Position numbers and translations under genes: made by a program
The notes under the pieces: model-generated
Told to the model about the DNA's origin: nothing
The model's input: only the letters and a program-made list of their open reading frames with translations
Databases searched by the model: none
Assembly: GCA_963758945.1 (NCBI GenBank)
Contig: CAVWXY010000001.1
Coordinates: forward strand, 1-64,000
DNA length: 64,000 bases
Direction of reading: 5' to 3'
Source of the DNA: VAZQ01 sp963758945
Lineage (GTDB): Bacteria > Pseudomonadota > Alphaproteobacteria > Rhizobiales > Xanthobacteraceae
Shown: positions 44,459 to 52,101 of the stretch, in pieces
Numbering within the stretch: position 1 is the first letter of the stretch
Layout of the letters: each line of letters starts with the position of its first letter

Positions 44459-44486
44459 GTCATCCGCGTGAGCGGATGATCCAGTA
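44459..44486. repeat. CCAGTA-type intergenic hairpin
   Basis: GTCATCCGCGTGAGCGGATG then ATCCAGTA: stem CATCCGC/GCGGATG. Same design as the double element at 59072-59185. Lies between dctP and dctQ, where it could attenuate the message after the abundant binding protein. Confidence 0.55.
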
Positions 44487-44609
44487 TCCGGTGTCTGTCG
44501 TTTGTGGCACCGTCGCGCATCATCGTGCGCGCTCGGAGTACTCGGATGCCCGCTTGCGCGGGCCTGACGGCTCGCAATCGAGGCGGGCAATGAGGATCAG
44601 CGGACGACC

Positions 44610-45125
44610 ATGACCCGCCTCTCCGCCGCCTTCGGCCGCGTCTTCGATGCGCTCGCCGTCGTGGCGGCGCTGATCCTCTTCGCCATGGTGGCGACCGTCA
44701 CCGCCGATGTGGCGCTGCGCAACAGCGTCGGCGCCGGCATCGTCTGGGCCAACGAGGTCTCCGAATACGCGCTCTACGTCATGACCCTGCTGACGGCGCC
44801 GTGGCTGCTCCGCCGCGGCCAGCACGTGCGGATCGACATCTGCCTGACCTTCGTGCCCGCGCGCGTCGCCTGGCTGATGGAGGCAGCGGGCGACCTCGTC
44901 GGCTTCGCAGTGAGCATCGTGCTCGTCCGCTACGGCCTCGCCATGGCCGTAGACAGCTGGCGGCTCGGCGCGATCACGATCAAGAATTTGGTCTTTCCGG
45001 AATGGTGGCTGCTGGCCTTGCTGCCGGCGACGTTCGTGTTGCTCGCCGTCGAGTTCGTGTTTCGTTTCGACCGCCTGCGCAAGGGCGGGCGGGGTCGCCG
45101 CATCGAGGCGACGTCGGTGGGCTGA
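44610..45125 (+). CDS. dctQ: TRAP transporter small permease DctQ
   Basis: 171 residues, four predicted membrane helices (VFDALAVVAALILFAMVATV; EYALYVMTLLTAPWLLRRGQ; GDLVGFAVSIVLVRYGLAMA; WWLLALLPATFVLLAVEFVF). GQHVRIDI is the family's conserved loop. Followed without gap by dctM. Confidence 0.92.
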   Translation: MTRLSAAFGRVFDALAVVAALILFAMVATVTADVALRNSVGAGIVWANEVSEYALYVMTLLTAPWLLRRGQHVRIDICLTFVPARVAWLMEAAGDLVGFAVSIVLVRYGLAMAVDSWRLGAITIKNLVFPEWWLLALLPATFVLLAVEFVFRFDRLRKGGRGRRIEATSVG

Positions 45126-46448
45126 ATGAGCTGGATCGAGGGCAGCTTGCTGCTGTTCGGAGGCTTGGTCGCGGCGATGGCGCTCGGCCTCCCGGTCGCC
45201 TTCGCGTTTCTCGCGCTCAACGTGGTCGGCGCGTTCGTCTTCCTCGGCGGCGAGCCGGGCCTCGCCCAGCTCGCGCGCAACGCGGTGCAATCGATCACCA
45301 GCTTTTCGCTGACCCCGATTCCGTTCTTCGTGCTGATGGGCGAGGTGCTGTTCCATACCGGGGTGGCGCTCAAGGCGATCGATGCGTTCGCGTTGCTGAT
45401 CCGCCGCGTCCCCGGCCGGCTCTCCGTCATCGCCATCGTCGCCGGCACGGTGTTCTCGGCGATCTCCGGCTCGACCATCGCCACCACCGCGCTGCTCGGC
45501 AGCCTGATGCTGCCGACGATGCTGGCGCGCGGCTACGACCCGCGCATGGCGATGGGCCCGATCATGGGGATCGGCGGCGTCGACATGCTGATCCCACCGT
45601 CGGCGCTCACGGTGCTGCTCGGCAGCCTCGCCGGCATCTCGATCGCCGGGCTGCTGATCGCCGGCATCGTCCCGGGCCTGCTGCTGAGCGTGATGTATGT
45701 AGGCTATATCGTCGCGCGCGCCGCGATCGATCCGGCGCTGGCGCCGCAGGAGCAACAGGTGGAGGAAGGGCCGCGCGGCGTCGCGCGCTGGCTGCCGTTC
45801 GCCACCCATGTCGTGCCGCTGGTGCTCATCTTCGGCTTGGTCATCGGCGCGATGACCGGCGGCGTTGCGACGCCGACCGAGGCCGCCGCGATCGGTGCCG
45901 CCGGCACCATCGCGGCCGCCGCCCTCTACCGCAGCCTGACCTTGGCGAAGCTTATGAAAGCGCTCATCGGCACGGTGGCGGTGTCCGGCACCATCCTGTT
46001 CATCATCGTGGGCGCCACCACCTTCGCGCAGGTGCTGAGCTTCTCGGGCGTGGTCAACGGCCTGATCGGGCTGGTCAACGGACTGGGGCTGTCGGTCGAC
46101 GCCCTCGTCGTCGCCATGCTGCTGATCCTGCTGTTTCTCGGCTGCTTCGTCGACCAGGTCAGCATGATGCTGATCACGCTGCCGTTCTTCATGCCGCTCA
46201 TTCAGCGCTACGGCATCGAGCCGATCTGGTTCGGCGTCCTGTTCCTGATCTGCATGCAGCTCGGCCTGCTCACGCCGCCGTTCGGGCTATTGTTGTTCAC
46301 GATGAAAGGGGTGGCGCCACCCGCCATCACGATGCGCCAGGTCTACATGGCCTCGCTGCCCTACATCACGATGAGCGCGTTGATCCTGTTCCTGATCTTC
46401 TTCTTTCCGGCGATCGCCACCTGGCTGCCCGCGTGGCTGAGCCGATGA
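45126..46448 (+). CDS. dctM: TRAP transporter large permease DctM
   Basis: 440 residues, about 12 helices. Typical DctM blocks: GLPVAFAFLALNVVGAFVFL, FSLTPIPFFVLMGEVLFHTG, ISGSTIATTALLGSLMLPTM, MGIGGVDMLIPPSALTVLLG and VATPTEAAAIGAAGTIAAAA. Na+- or H+-driven importer with DctP and DctQ. Given neighbours, the ligand may be an aromatic or related acid. Confidence 0.94.
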   Translation: MSWIEGSLLLFGGLVAAMALGLPVAFAFLALNVVGAFVFLGGEPGLAQLARNAVQSITSFSLTPIPFFVLMGEVLFHTGVALKAIDAFALLIRRVPGRLSVIAIVAGTVFSAISGSTIATTALLGSLMLPTMLARGYDPRMAMGPIMGIGGVDMLIPPSALTVLLGSLAGISIAGLLIAGIVPGLLLSVMYVGYIVARAAIDPALAPQEQQVEEGPRGVARWLPFATHVVPLVLIFGLVIGAMTGGVATPTEAAAIGAAGTIAAAALYRSLTLAKLMKALIGTVAVSGTILFIIVGATTFAQVLSFSGVVNGLIGLVNGLGLSVDALVVAMLLILLFLGCFVDQVSMMLITLPFFMPLIQRYGIEPIWFGVLFLICMQLGLLTPPFGLLLFTMKGVAPPAITMRQVYMASLPYITMSALILFLIFFFPAIATWLPAWLSR

Positions 46449-46485
46449 TGCGCCGGCCTGTTGTCCGCGGCCATGCGAGGCAATG

Positions 46486-46920
46486 CTACTCCGGGAGCAC
46501 CGCGGTTGCCTCGATCTCGAGACGCGCGAGCGGCTCCACCAGGCGATCGACCTCGACCACCGCCATGGCGGGAAAATGTCGGCCCATGACCGCGCGATAG
46601 GCGGCGCCGAGCGAGGTGGGGTCGGCGAGGTACTCGTCCATGTCGCGCACATACCAGGTCAGCCGGACGATATGCTGCGGCGAGGCGCCGGCTTCCTCGA
46701 GCACCGCGGCGATATTCTCGAGTGCCTGCTTCATCTGCGCAACGAAGCCTTCGGCGAAGCGGCCCTCCTTGTCCTGGCCGATCATGCCGCCGACGAACAC
46801 CATGTTGCCGCGGGCGAGGATGCCGTTGGCGAATCCCTTCGGCCGCGGCCAGTCCGGCGGCTGCAGCACCTTGTGAGGCGGGCTGGCGTCGGACGATATG
46901 CGCACCGAGCTTTCGGCCAC
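46486..46920 (-). CDS. RidA-family protein of the 2-aminobenzoyl-CoA cluster
   Basis: 144 residues. RidA fold with GFANGILARGNMVFVGGMIG, GFVAQMKQALENIAAVLEEA, IVRLTWYVRDMDEYLADPTS and the C-terminal FPAMAVVEVDRLVEPLARLE. The conserved RidA Arg is not in the usual PxRxxV form here, so it may be a specialised paralogue. It ends the minus-strand operon, 23 bases after the ligase. In this pathway the dearomatised product carries an enamine, so hydrolysis of an enamine or imine is an attractive role. Confidence 0.85.
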   Translation of the reverse strand: MAESSVRISSDASPPHKVLQPPDWPRPKGFANGILARGNMVFVGGMIGQDKEGRFAEGFVAQMKQALENIAAVLEEAGASPQHIVRLTWYVRDMDEYLADPTSLGAAYRAVMGRHFPAMAVVEVDRLVEPLARLEIEATAVLPE

Positions 46921-46943
46921 GGCGATCTCCCTTGTCTATGGCG

Positions 46944-48590
46944 CTATGACGCGAGCTTGTGTGATGCGGGTTCGCCCGCGCGGCGGCGCAGCTCGAAGCG
47001 CTGTAGCTTGCCGGTCTGAGTGCGCGGCAACACGGTCACGTATTCGATCGCGCGCGGATATTTGTAGGGCGCGATGGTCGCCTTGACGTGCTCCTGCAGG
47101 AGTTTGGTGCAGGCGGCGTCGCCGCTGTGGCCCGCCCGCAGCACCACGTAGGCTTTGACGATCTGGCCGCGCTCCTCGTCGGGCGCACCCACCACGCCGC
47201 ATTCGGCGACGGCGGGGTGCGCGAGCAGCGCCGCCTCGACCTCGGGGCCGGCGATGTTGTAGCCGGCGGAGACGATCATGTCGTCGGAGCGTGCCTGGTA
47301 CCAGAAATAGCCGTCCTCATCCATGAGGTAGGTGTCGCCGGTGATATTCCAGCCGCCCTGCACGTATTGGCGTTGGCGGTTGTCGGCGAGGTAGCGGCAC
47401 CCGGTCGGCCCACGCACGGCGAGACGGCCGATGGTGTTGGCGGGTACGTCGTTGCCGTCGTCGTCGATGACGCGCGCCTCGTAGCCCGGCACCGGCTTGC
47501 CGGTGGCACCGGCGCGCACTTCCTCCTCCGGCGAGCCGATGAAGATATGCAGCATTTCGGTCGCGCCGATGCCGTCGAGGATCTTGATCCCGGTGGCGGC
47601 GAGCCAGGCGTCGAAGGTGGCTTTCGGCAAGGCTTCGCCGGCCGACACGCACTTGCGCAGCGAGGAGACGTCGTGGTCGGCAAGCTTCGCCAATATCGCG
47701 CGGTAAGCCGTCGGCGCGGTGAACGAGATTGTCGCGCCGAACTTGGCGATGGCGGCGAGGAGGTCGTCAGGAGCGGCCTTTTCGATCAGGATGGTCGCGG
47801 CACCGACCCGCAGCGGAAACAGCACGAGGCCGCCGAGGCCGAAGGTGAAGGCGAGCGGCGGGGAGCCGATGAATCGGTCCTCGGCGTTCGCGCGCAGCAC
47901 GTGGCGCCCGTAGCTGTCGCAGGTCGCCAGCATGTCGCGGTGGAAATGCATGGTGCCCTTGGGCTCGCCGGTGGTGCCCGACGTGAAGCCGATGAGGCAG
48001 ACATCGTCGCTCGCGGTATCGCAGGGGGCGAAACGCTCGTAGCCCGGCTTCGCCATCAGGCTTTCGAGCGCCTCGGCGCTGCCGTCGCCCCAGTAGACGA
48101 CGCGTTCGAGCCCGCCCGCGAGCGCCCGCGCCTTCTCCATCTCCTCGTCGAGCCGATCGTCGCAGAGCGCGAGCTTGATCTTCGCCTTCGCGATCGGATA
48201 GGCGATCTCCTTGGCGCGCAGGAGCGGCATGGTCGCAACCACGACGCCGCCGGCCTTGATGACGGCGAGATAGGCCGCCACCATCATCGGGCTGTTGGGC
48301 CCGCGCAACAGCACGCGGTGGCCCGGCACCATGCCGAGATCGCGCGTGAGCACATTTGCGATGCGGTTCACCCGCTCGGCGAGTTGGGCATAGCTGAGCG
48401 TTTCCGCCGGCGCGATCAGGCAAGGCCGCTCGCCGTGCTCTGCCGCGATCCAACGGTCGAGCAATTCGACCGCGCAGTTCATTCGTTCGGGGTATTGCAG
48501 CTCCGGCAGGTCGAACCGGAAGTCCGGCCATTGCGCGCGCGGGGGCAGGTTGTCGCGCGCGAAGGTGTCGATATGCGCCGACGCGGTCAT
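46944..48590 (-). CDS. abmG: 2-aminobenzoate-CoA ligase (anthranilate-CoA ligase)
   Basis: 548 residues from MTASAHIDTFARDNLPPRAQ. ANL superfamily motifs: FTSGTTGEPKGTMHFHRDML (P-loop), GEALPKATFDAW, LDGIGATEMLHIFIGSPEEE, WNITGDTYLMDEDGYFWYQA, SDDMIVSAGYNIAGPEVEAA and the C-terminal Lys in PRTQTGKLQRFELRRR. The benzoate/2-aminobenzoate-CoA ligase branch matches best (N-terminal LPPRAQWPDF). Activates anthranilate with ATP and CoA. Assignment leans on the divergent hybrid monooxygenase/reductase gene. Confidence 0.85.
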   Translation of the reverse strand: MTASAHIDTFARDNLPPRAQWPDFRFDLPELQYPERMNCAVELLDRWIAAEHGERPCLIAPAETLSYAQLAERVNRIANVLTRDLGMVPGHRVLLRGPNSPMMVAAYLAVIKAGGVVVATMPLLRAKEIAYPIAKAKIKLALCDDRLDEEMEKARALAGGLERVVYWGDGSAEALESLMAKPGYERFAPCDTASDDVCLIGFTSGTTGEPKGTMHFHRDMLATCDSYGRHVLRANAEDRFIGSPPLAFTFGLGGLVLFPLRVGAATILIEKAAPDDLLAAIAKFGATISFTAPTAYRAILAKLADHDVSSLRKCVSAGEALPKATFDAWLAATGIKILDGIGATEMLHIFIGSPEEEVRAGATGKPVPGYEARVIDDDGNDVPANTIGRLAVRGPTGCRYLADNRQRQYVQGGWNITGDTYLMDEDGYFWYQARSDDMIVSAGYNIAGPEVEAALLAHPAVAECGVVGAPDEERGQIVKAYVVLRAGHSGDAACTKLLQEHVKATIAPYKYPRAIEYVTVLPRTQTGKLQRFELRRRAGEPASHKLAS

Positions 48591-48655
48591 GGCTGTCGCT
48601 CCTCGTCGATATCCATCGTGATTCCGCAACCCTCCGCGTGCGTTCCCTGCAAATC

Positions 48656-49848
48656 TCATTCCGCCGCCAGCGCCGGCTTTCCCGGCCGGTTCTTCAGCAG
48701 CTCGCGGGCGATCACGATCTTCTGCACCTCGGTCGCGCCTTCGTAGATGCGCAGCGCCCGGATTTCGCGGTAAAGCTCCTCGACCTTGACGCCCTTGGTG
48801 ACGCCAAGGCCGCCGTGCAGCTGCACGGCGCGGTCGATCACGCGCTGCGCCGCCTCGGTCGCGAACATCTTCGCCATCGCCGCCTCGCGGGTGACGCGCG
48901 GCGCGCCCTGGTCCTTGGTCCAGGCGGCGCGGTAGACGAGCAGCGCCGACGCATCGACTTCGCTGGCGCTGTCGGCGATCGCGCTTTGCGTCATCTGCAG
49001 CTCGCCGAGCGGCGCGCCGAACAGCTTGCGGTTCGCTGCGCGCTCCACGCTCTCATGCAGCGCCCGGCGAGCGAAGCCCAGCGCGGCCGCGCCGACCGTC
49101 GCGCGGAACACGTCGAGCGTCGCCATCGCCACCTTGAAGCCGTCGCCGGGCTGACCCAGGCGGTTGGCGACGGGCACGCGCACGCCCTCGAAGCGCAGGG
49201 TCGCAAGCGGATGCGGCGCGATCACCTCGATGCGGCGCGTCACGCTCAAGCCGGCCGCGGCGGCATCGACCACGAAGGCCGAGAGCCCCTTGGCGCCGGC
49301 GCCCTCGCCGGTGCGCGCGAACACCACGTAGTGGTCGGCGATGCCGCCGTTCGATATCCAGGTCTTGCTTGCCGTCGATGCGCACATGCGATGCCCCGTC
49401 GGGCTTCGCCGTCGTCGCCAGCGCCGCGACGTCGGAGCCCGCTTCCGGCTCCGACAGCGCGAAGGCGGCGATGGCGCGGCCGTCGCGCACCGGCGGAAGA
49501 TAGCGCGCCTTGAGCTCGGGCGAGCCGAACAGCGAGATCGATCCCGTGCCCAGGCCCTGCATGGCGAAGGCGAAATCGGCGAGACCGTCACGGAACGCCA
49601 GGATGTCGCGGGCAAGGCAGAGCGTGCGCACGTCGAGCCTCGGATTGAGCCCGCCGTGCTCGGCCGGCACCACCGCCTTGAGAAAGCCCGCCTCGCGCCA
49701 GCGCGCTGACGCGGGCGCGGCAGGCGGCGTCGACGTCGTCATGCGGCAGCGCCGGCAGCGTGGCGTCGGCCCAGCGCGCAAGCGCTTCGGCGAAGCGGCG
49801 ATGGCCGTCGTCGAAGAAAGGCCAGCTCAGGGTGTCGTCGAGGCCCAT
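48656..49848 (-). pseudogene. Acyl-CoA dehydrogenase with two frameshifts
   Basis: Three frames in series give one acyl-CoA dehydrogenase of about 397 residues. From 49848: MGLDDTLSWPFFDDGHRRFA to about RARVSALA. Near 49695 one base is lost and the next frame reads AGFLKAVVPAEHGGLNPRLD and FALSEPEAGSDVAALATTAK (FAD/substrate motif). Near 49365 one base is extra (in GGCAAGCAAGACC) and the final frame reads TWISNGGIADHYVVFARTGE through ATEAAQRVIDRAVQLHGGLG and YEGATEVQKIVIARELLKN. Both indels look recent, so either a fresh pseudogene or sequence error. Role: beta-oxidation-like step of the 2-aminobenzoyl-CoA route. Confidence 0.85.
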
Positions 49849-49849
49849 C

Positions 49850-50683
49850 TCAATTGCCCTCGAACACCGGCTTCTGCTTGGCGGCGAAGGCGCGGTAGGC
49901 GCGCGCGAAATCCTCCGTCTCCATGCACAGCGCCTGCGCCACCGCCTCGGCCTCGATCGCGGTCTCGACCGACATCGCCCATTCCATCTCCAGCATGCGC
50001 TTGGTCATGGCATTGGCGAATGTGGGCCCGGCGGCAAGCTCGGCGGCAAGCCGCTGCGCTTCGCCGAGCACGGCCTCGGCGGTGGCGAGCCGGTTGAAGA
50101 AGCCCCAGCGTTCGGCCTCCTCGCCGGTGAGCGCACGCCCAGTATAGAGCAGCTCGGCGGCGCGGCCCTGGCCGACGATGCGCGGCAGGATCGCGCAGGC
50201 GCCCATGTCGCAGCCGGCGAGCCCTACCCGGTTGAACAGGAACGCCACCTTGGCGCCCGGGGTTCCGATTCGCAGGTCAGACGCCATGGCGACGATGGCG
50301 CCGGCGCCGGCGCACACGCCGTCGACCGCGGCGACGATCGGCTGGGGGGCGGCGCGCATCGCCTTGACCACTTCGCCGGTCATGCGGGTGAAATCGAGCA
50401 GTGCCGCGGCTTCCATCTCGACCAGCGGTGCAATGATTTCGAATACGTCGCCGCCGGAGCAGAAATTGCCGCCGGCGCCGGTGATGACGAAGGCCTTGAC
50501 CGCCTTGTCCCTCGCCGCCGCGCGGAAGATATCCGCGAGCTCCGCGTAGCTCTCGAAGGTGAGCGGATTCTTCCGCTCCGGCCGATCGAGCGTCAGGGTC
50601 GCGACCTTGCCGTCGACAGCGAGACGGACATGTCGCGCGCGGTAGCTCGCGAGCGGCAGGGCGACGGAATTGGCCGCGCTCAT
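49850..50683 (-). CDS. Enoyl-CoA hydratase/isomerase
   Basis: 277 residues from MSAANSVALPLASYRARHVR, ATG overlapping the MarR stop (ATGA). Crotonase fold: oxyanion-hole segments AFVITGAGGNFCSGGDVFEI and VDGVCAGAGAIVAMASDLRI, then GTPGAKVAFLFNRVGLAGCD. The C-terminal GPTFANAMTKRMLEMEWAMS resembles hydratases of anthranilate- and benzoyl-CoA-type clusters. Hydrates the dearomatised CoA ester or a later enoyl-CoA. Confidence 0.9.
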   Translation of the reverse strand: MSAANSVALPLASYRARHVRLAVDGKVATLTLDRPERKNPLTFESYAELADIFRAAARDKAVKAFVITGAGGNFCSGGDVFEIIAPLVEMEAAALLDFTRMTGEVVKAMRAAPQPIVAAVDGVCAGAGAIVAMASDLRIGTPGAKVAFLFNRVGLAGCDMGACAILPRIVGQGRAAELLYTGRALTGEEAERWGFFNRLATAEAVLGEAQRLAAELAAGPTFANAMTKRMLEMEWAMSVETAIEAEAVAQALCMETEDFARAYRAFAAKQKPVFEGN

Positions 50684-51193
50684 CGCCGTCCTCCGTTGCC
50701 GATCGCCTTGCGCGCGGAGGCCTTGGTCTTGCCGAGAAGCCGCATCAGCGTTTCGATGTCGTCGCCGGAAAGGCCGGCGAACATCTGTCCGATCCAGTCG
50801 CCGTTGGTGCGCGCGATCGCTGCGAAGAACCGCCGCCCCTGGGCGGTCAGGCTCACGAGCTGCGCGCGGCGGTCCTTGGGCGACGGCCGGCGGTTGACCA
50901 GGCCCTGCTCGACGAGCCGGTCGACGAGGCCGGTGACGTTGCCGTTCGACACCATCATGCGTTGCGAAAGCTCGCCGAGAGTCATGGGCTTGGGGGCGCG
51001 GTAGAGCTGCGCCATCAGGTCGAAGCGCGGCAGCGTGACGTCGAAGCCGTCGCGCAGGCGCCGGCGCACCTCGCTCTCGATCATCGTCCTTGCAGGTGAG
51101 CAGCCGCAGCCACAGACGCAGCTCGTCCTTGTGGTCGTGCGGCCGTTCCGCGACCTTGGTCTCCGCGTCGAGCGGTACGATCGTCTCTTCCAT
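50680..51193 (-). CDS. MarR-family regulator with one frameshift
   Basis: Start at 51193 (one-base overlap with the SDR stop): MEETIVPLDAETKVAERPHD and ELRLWLRLLTC. An extra base near 51085 shifts the frame to MIESEVRRRLRDGFDVTLPR, then the wHTH PKPMTLGELSQRMMVSNGNV with TGLVDRLVEQGLVNRRPSPK, ending at 50680. Joined length about 170 residues, normal for the family. Almost certainly the repressor that binds the two palindromes at 51986 and 52030. CoA thioesters are known ligands of MarR relatives in aromatic clusters; that is the likely inducer here. Confidence 0.82.
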
Positions 51194-51951
51194 CACAGCT
51201 CTCCGCCCGCGACCGCCAGCGTCGTGCCGGTGACCGCCGCCGCCTCCGGCGAGCACAGGTAAAGCACGGCGGCGGCGACCTCCTGCGGCTCGATCAGGCG
51301 GCCGATCGGCGCGTAGCTCTCGTAGTCGGCCAGCACCTGCGCGCGGGTACGGCCGGTCTTGTCCGCGACGCGGCCGATGCTGGCGCGCACCAGCGCGGTG
51401 TCGGTATAGCCGGGGCACACCGCGTTGACGGTGACCCCGCGCGCGGCGGTCTCGGCGGCGAGCGCGCGGGTAAGGCCGACGAGTGCGTGCTTGGCCGCGC
51501 AATAGGCCGCGACGTAGGGGTAGCCCTTGAGCCCGGCGGTCGAGGCGACATTGACGACGCGGCCGAAGCCGCGCTCGAGCATACCCGGCAACACCGCCTG
51601 CGTGGCATGGACCGCGCCCATGAGATGCACGTTCCACATGTTGCGGAACACGGAGGGATCGGCGGCGACGAAGGGGCCGCTCTCGACCGAACCGGCATTG
51701 TTGACGAGGATGGCGATCGGGCCGCGCGCAGCTGCGGCCGCCGTCACCTGCCGTCCGAGCTCGGCCGCGTCGGTGACGTCGGCGATGCCATAGCCGGCGG
51801 CCGCGCCGGTTGCGACCGCCTCGCGCAACGCCGCCTCGCCGCGCCCGACCACGGTCACCGCGACGCCGGCGCTGGCGAGCGCGGCGGCGACGGCGCGGCC
51901 GATGCCGCGTCCGCCGCCGGTGACGAAGGCATGCCTGCCCGCAAGCGCCAT
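51193..51951 (-). CDS. Short-chain dehydrogenase/reductase
   Basis: 252 residues from MALAGRHAFVTGGGRGIGRA; an upstream Met at 51987 would fall inside the operator, so 51951 is preferred. Classical SDR: TGGGRGIG nucleotide loop, NNAG (ILVNNAGSVESG), catalytic Ser in VVNVASTAGLKGYPYVAAYC with YxxxK (YCAAKHALVG). NAD(P)-dependent oxidation of a hydroxyacyl-CoA fits the pathway. First gene of the minus-strand operon. Confidence 0.92.
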   Translation of the reverse strand: MALAGRHAFVTGGGRGIGRAVAAALASAGVAVTVVGRGEAALREAVATGAAAGYGIADVTDAAELGRQVTAAAAARGPIAILVNNAGSVESGPFVAADPSVFRNMWNVHLMGAVHATQAVLPGMLERGFGRVVNVASTAGLKGYPYVAAYCAAKHALVGLTRALAAETAARGVTVNAVCPGYTDTALVRASIGRVADKTGRTRAQVLADYESYAPIGRLIEPQEVAAAVLYLCSPEAAAVTGTTLAVAGGEL

Positions 51952-51985
51952 GCGTCTGCTCGCCAAATCCACAATGGACGTAAAC

Positions 51986-52001
51986 ATTTTAGGCTTAAAA
52001 T
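51986..52001. promoter_or_regulatory. MarR-type operator 1
   Basis: ATTTTAGGCTTAAAAT, a near-perfect palindrome (one mismatch pair at the centre) 35 bases upstream of the SDR start. Its centre is 44 bases, about four helical turns, from that of operator 2. Confidence 0.75.
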
Positions 52002-52029
52002 TTTGAAGCCTCAAGCTTGTCGCGAGTTT

Positions 52030-52045
52030 ATTTTAGGCCTAAAAT
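52030..52045. promoter_or_regulatory. MarR-type operator 2
   Basis: ATTTTAGGCCTAAAAT, a perfect 16-bp palindrome 57 bases upstream of the hybrid flavoprotein start. With operator 1 it fills the divergent intergenic region, so one repressor can control both directions. Confidence 0.8.
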
Positions 52046-52101
52046 ATAACCGCTGCAACTCGCCCGATATCGCTCCGCCGCTGCTCCGGAGGAAGGCGCG
52101 C

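Noticed and set aside
47088..48746. 552-residue open frame on the plus strand
   Set aside because: Antisense to the 2-aminobenzoate-CoA ligase; no recognisable family.
51487..52101. N-terminal 205-residue extension of the hybrid flavoprotein
   Set aside because: The frame is open upstream but lies antisense to the SDR gene and across both operators; the ATG at 52102 has a good ribosome site and starts the FAD motif.
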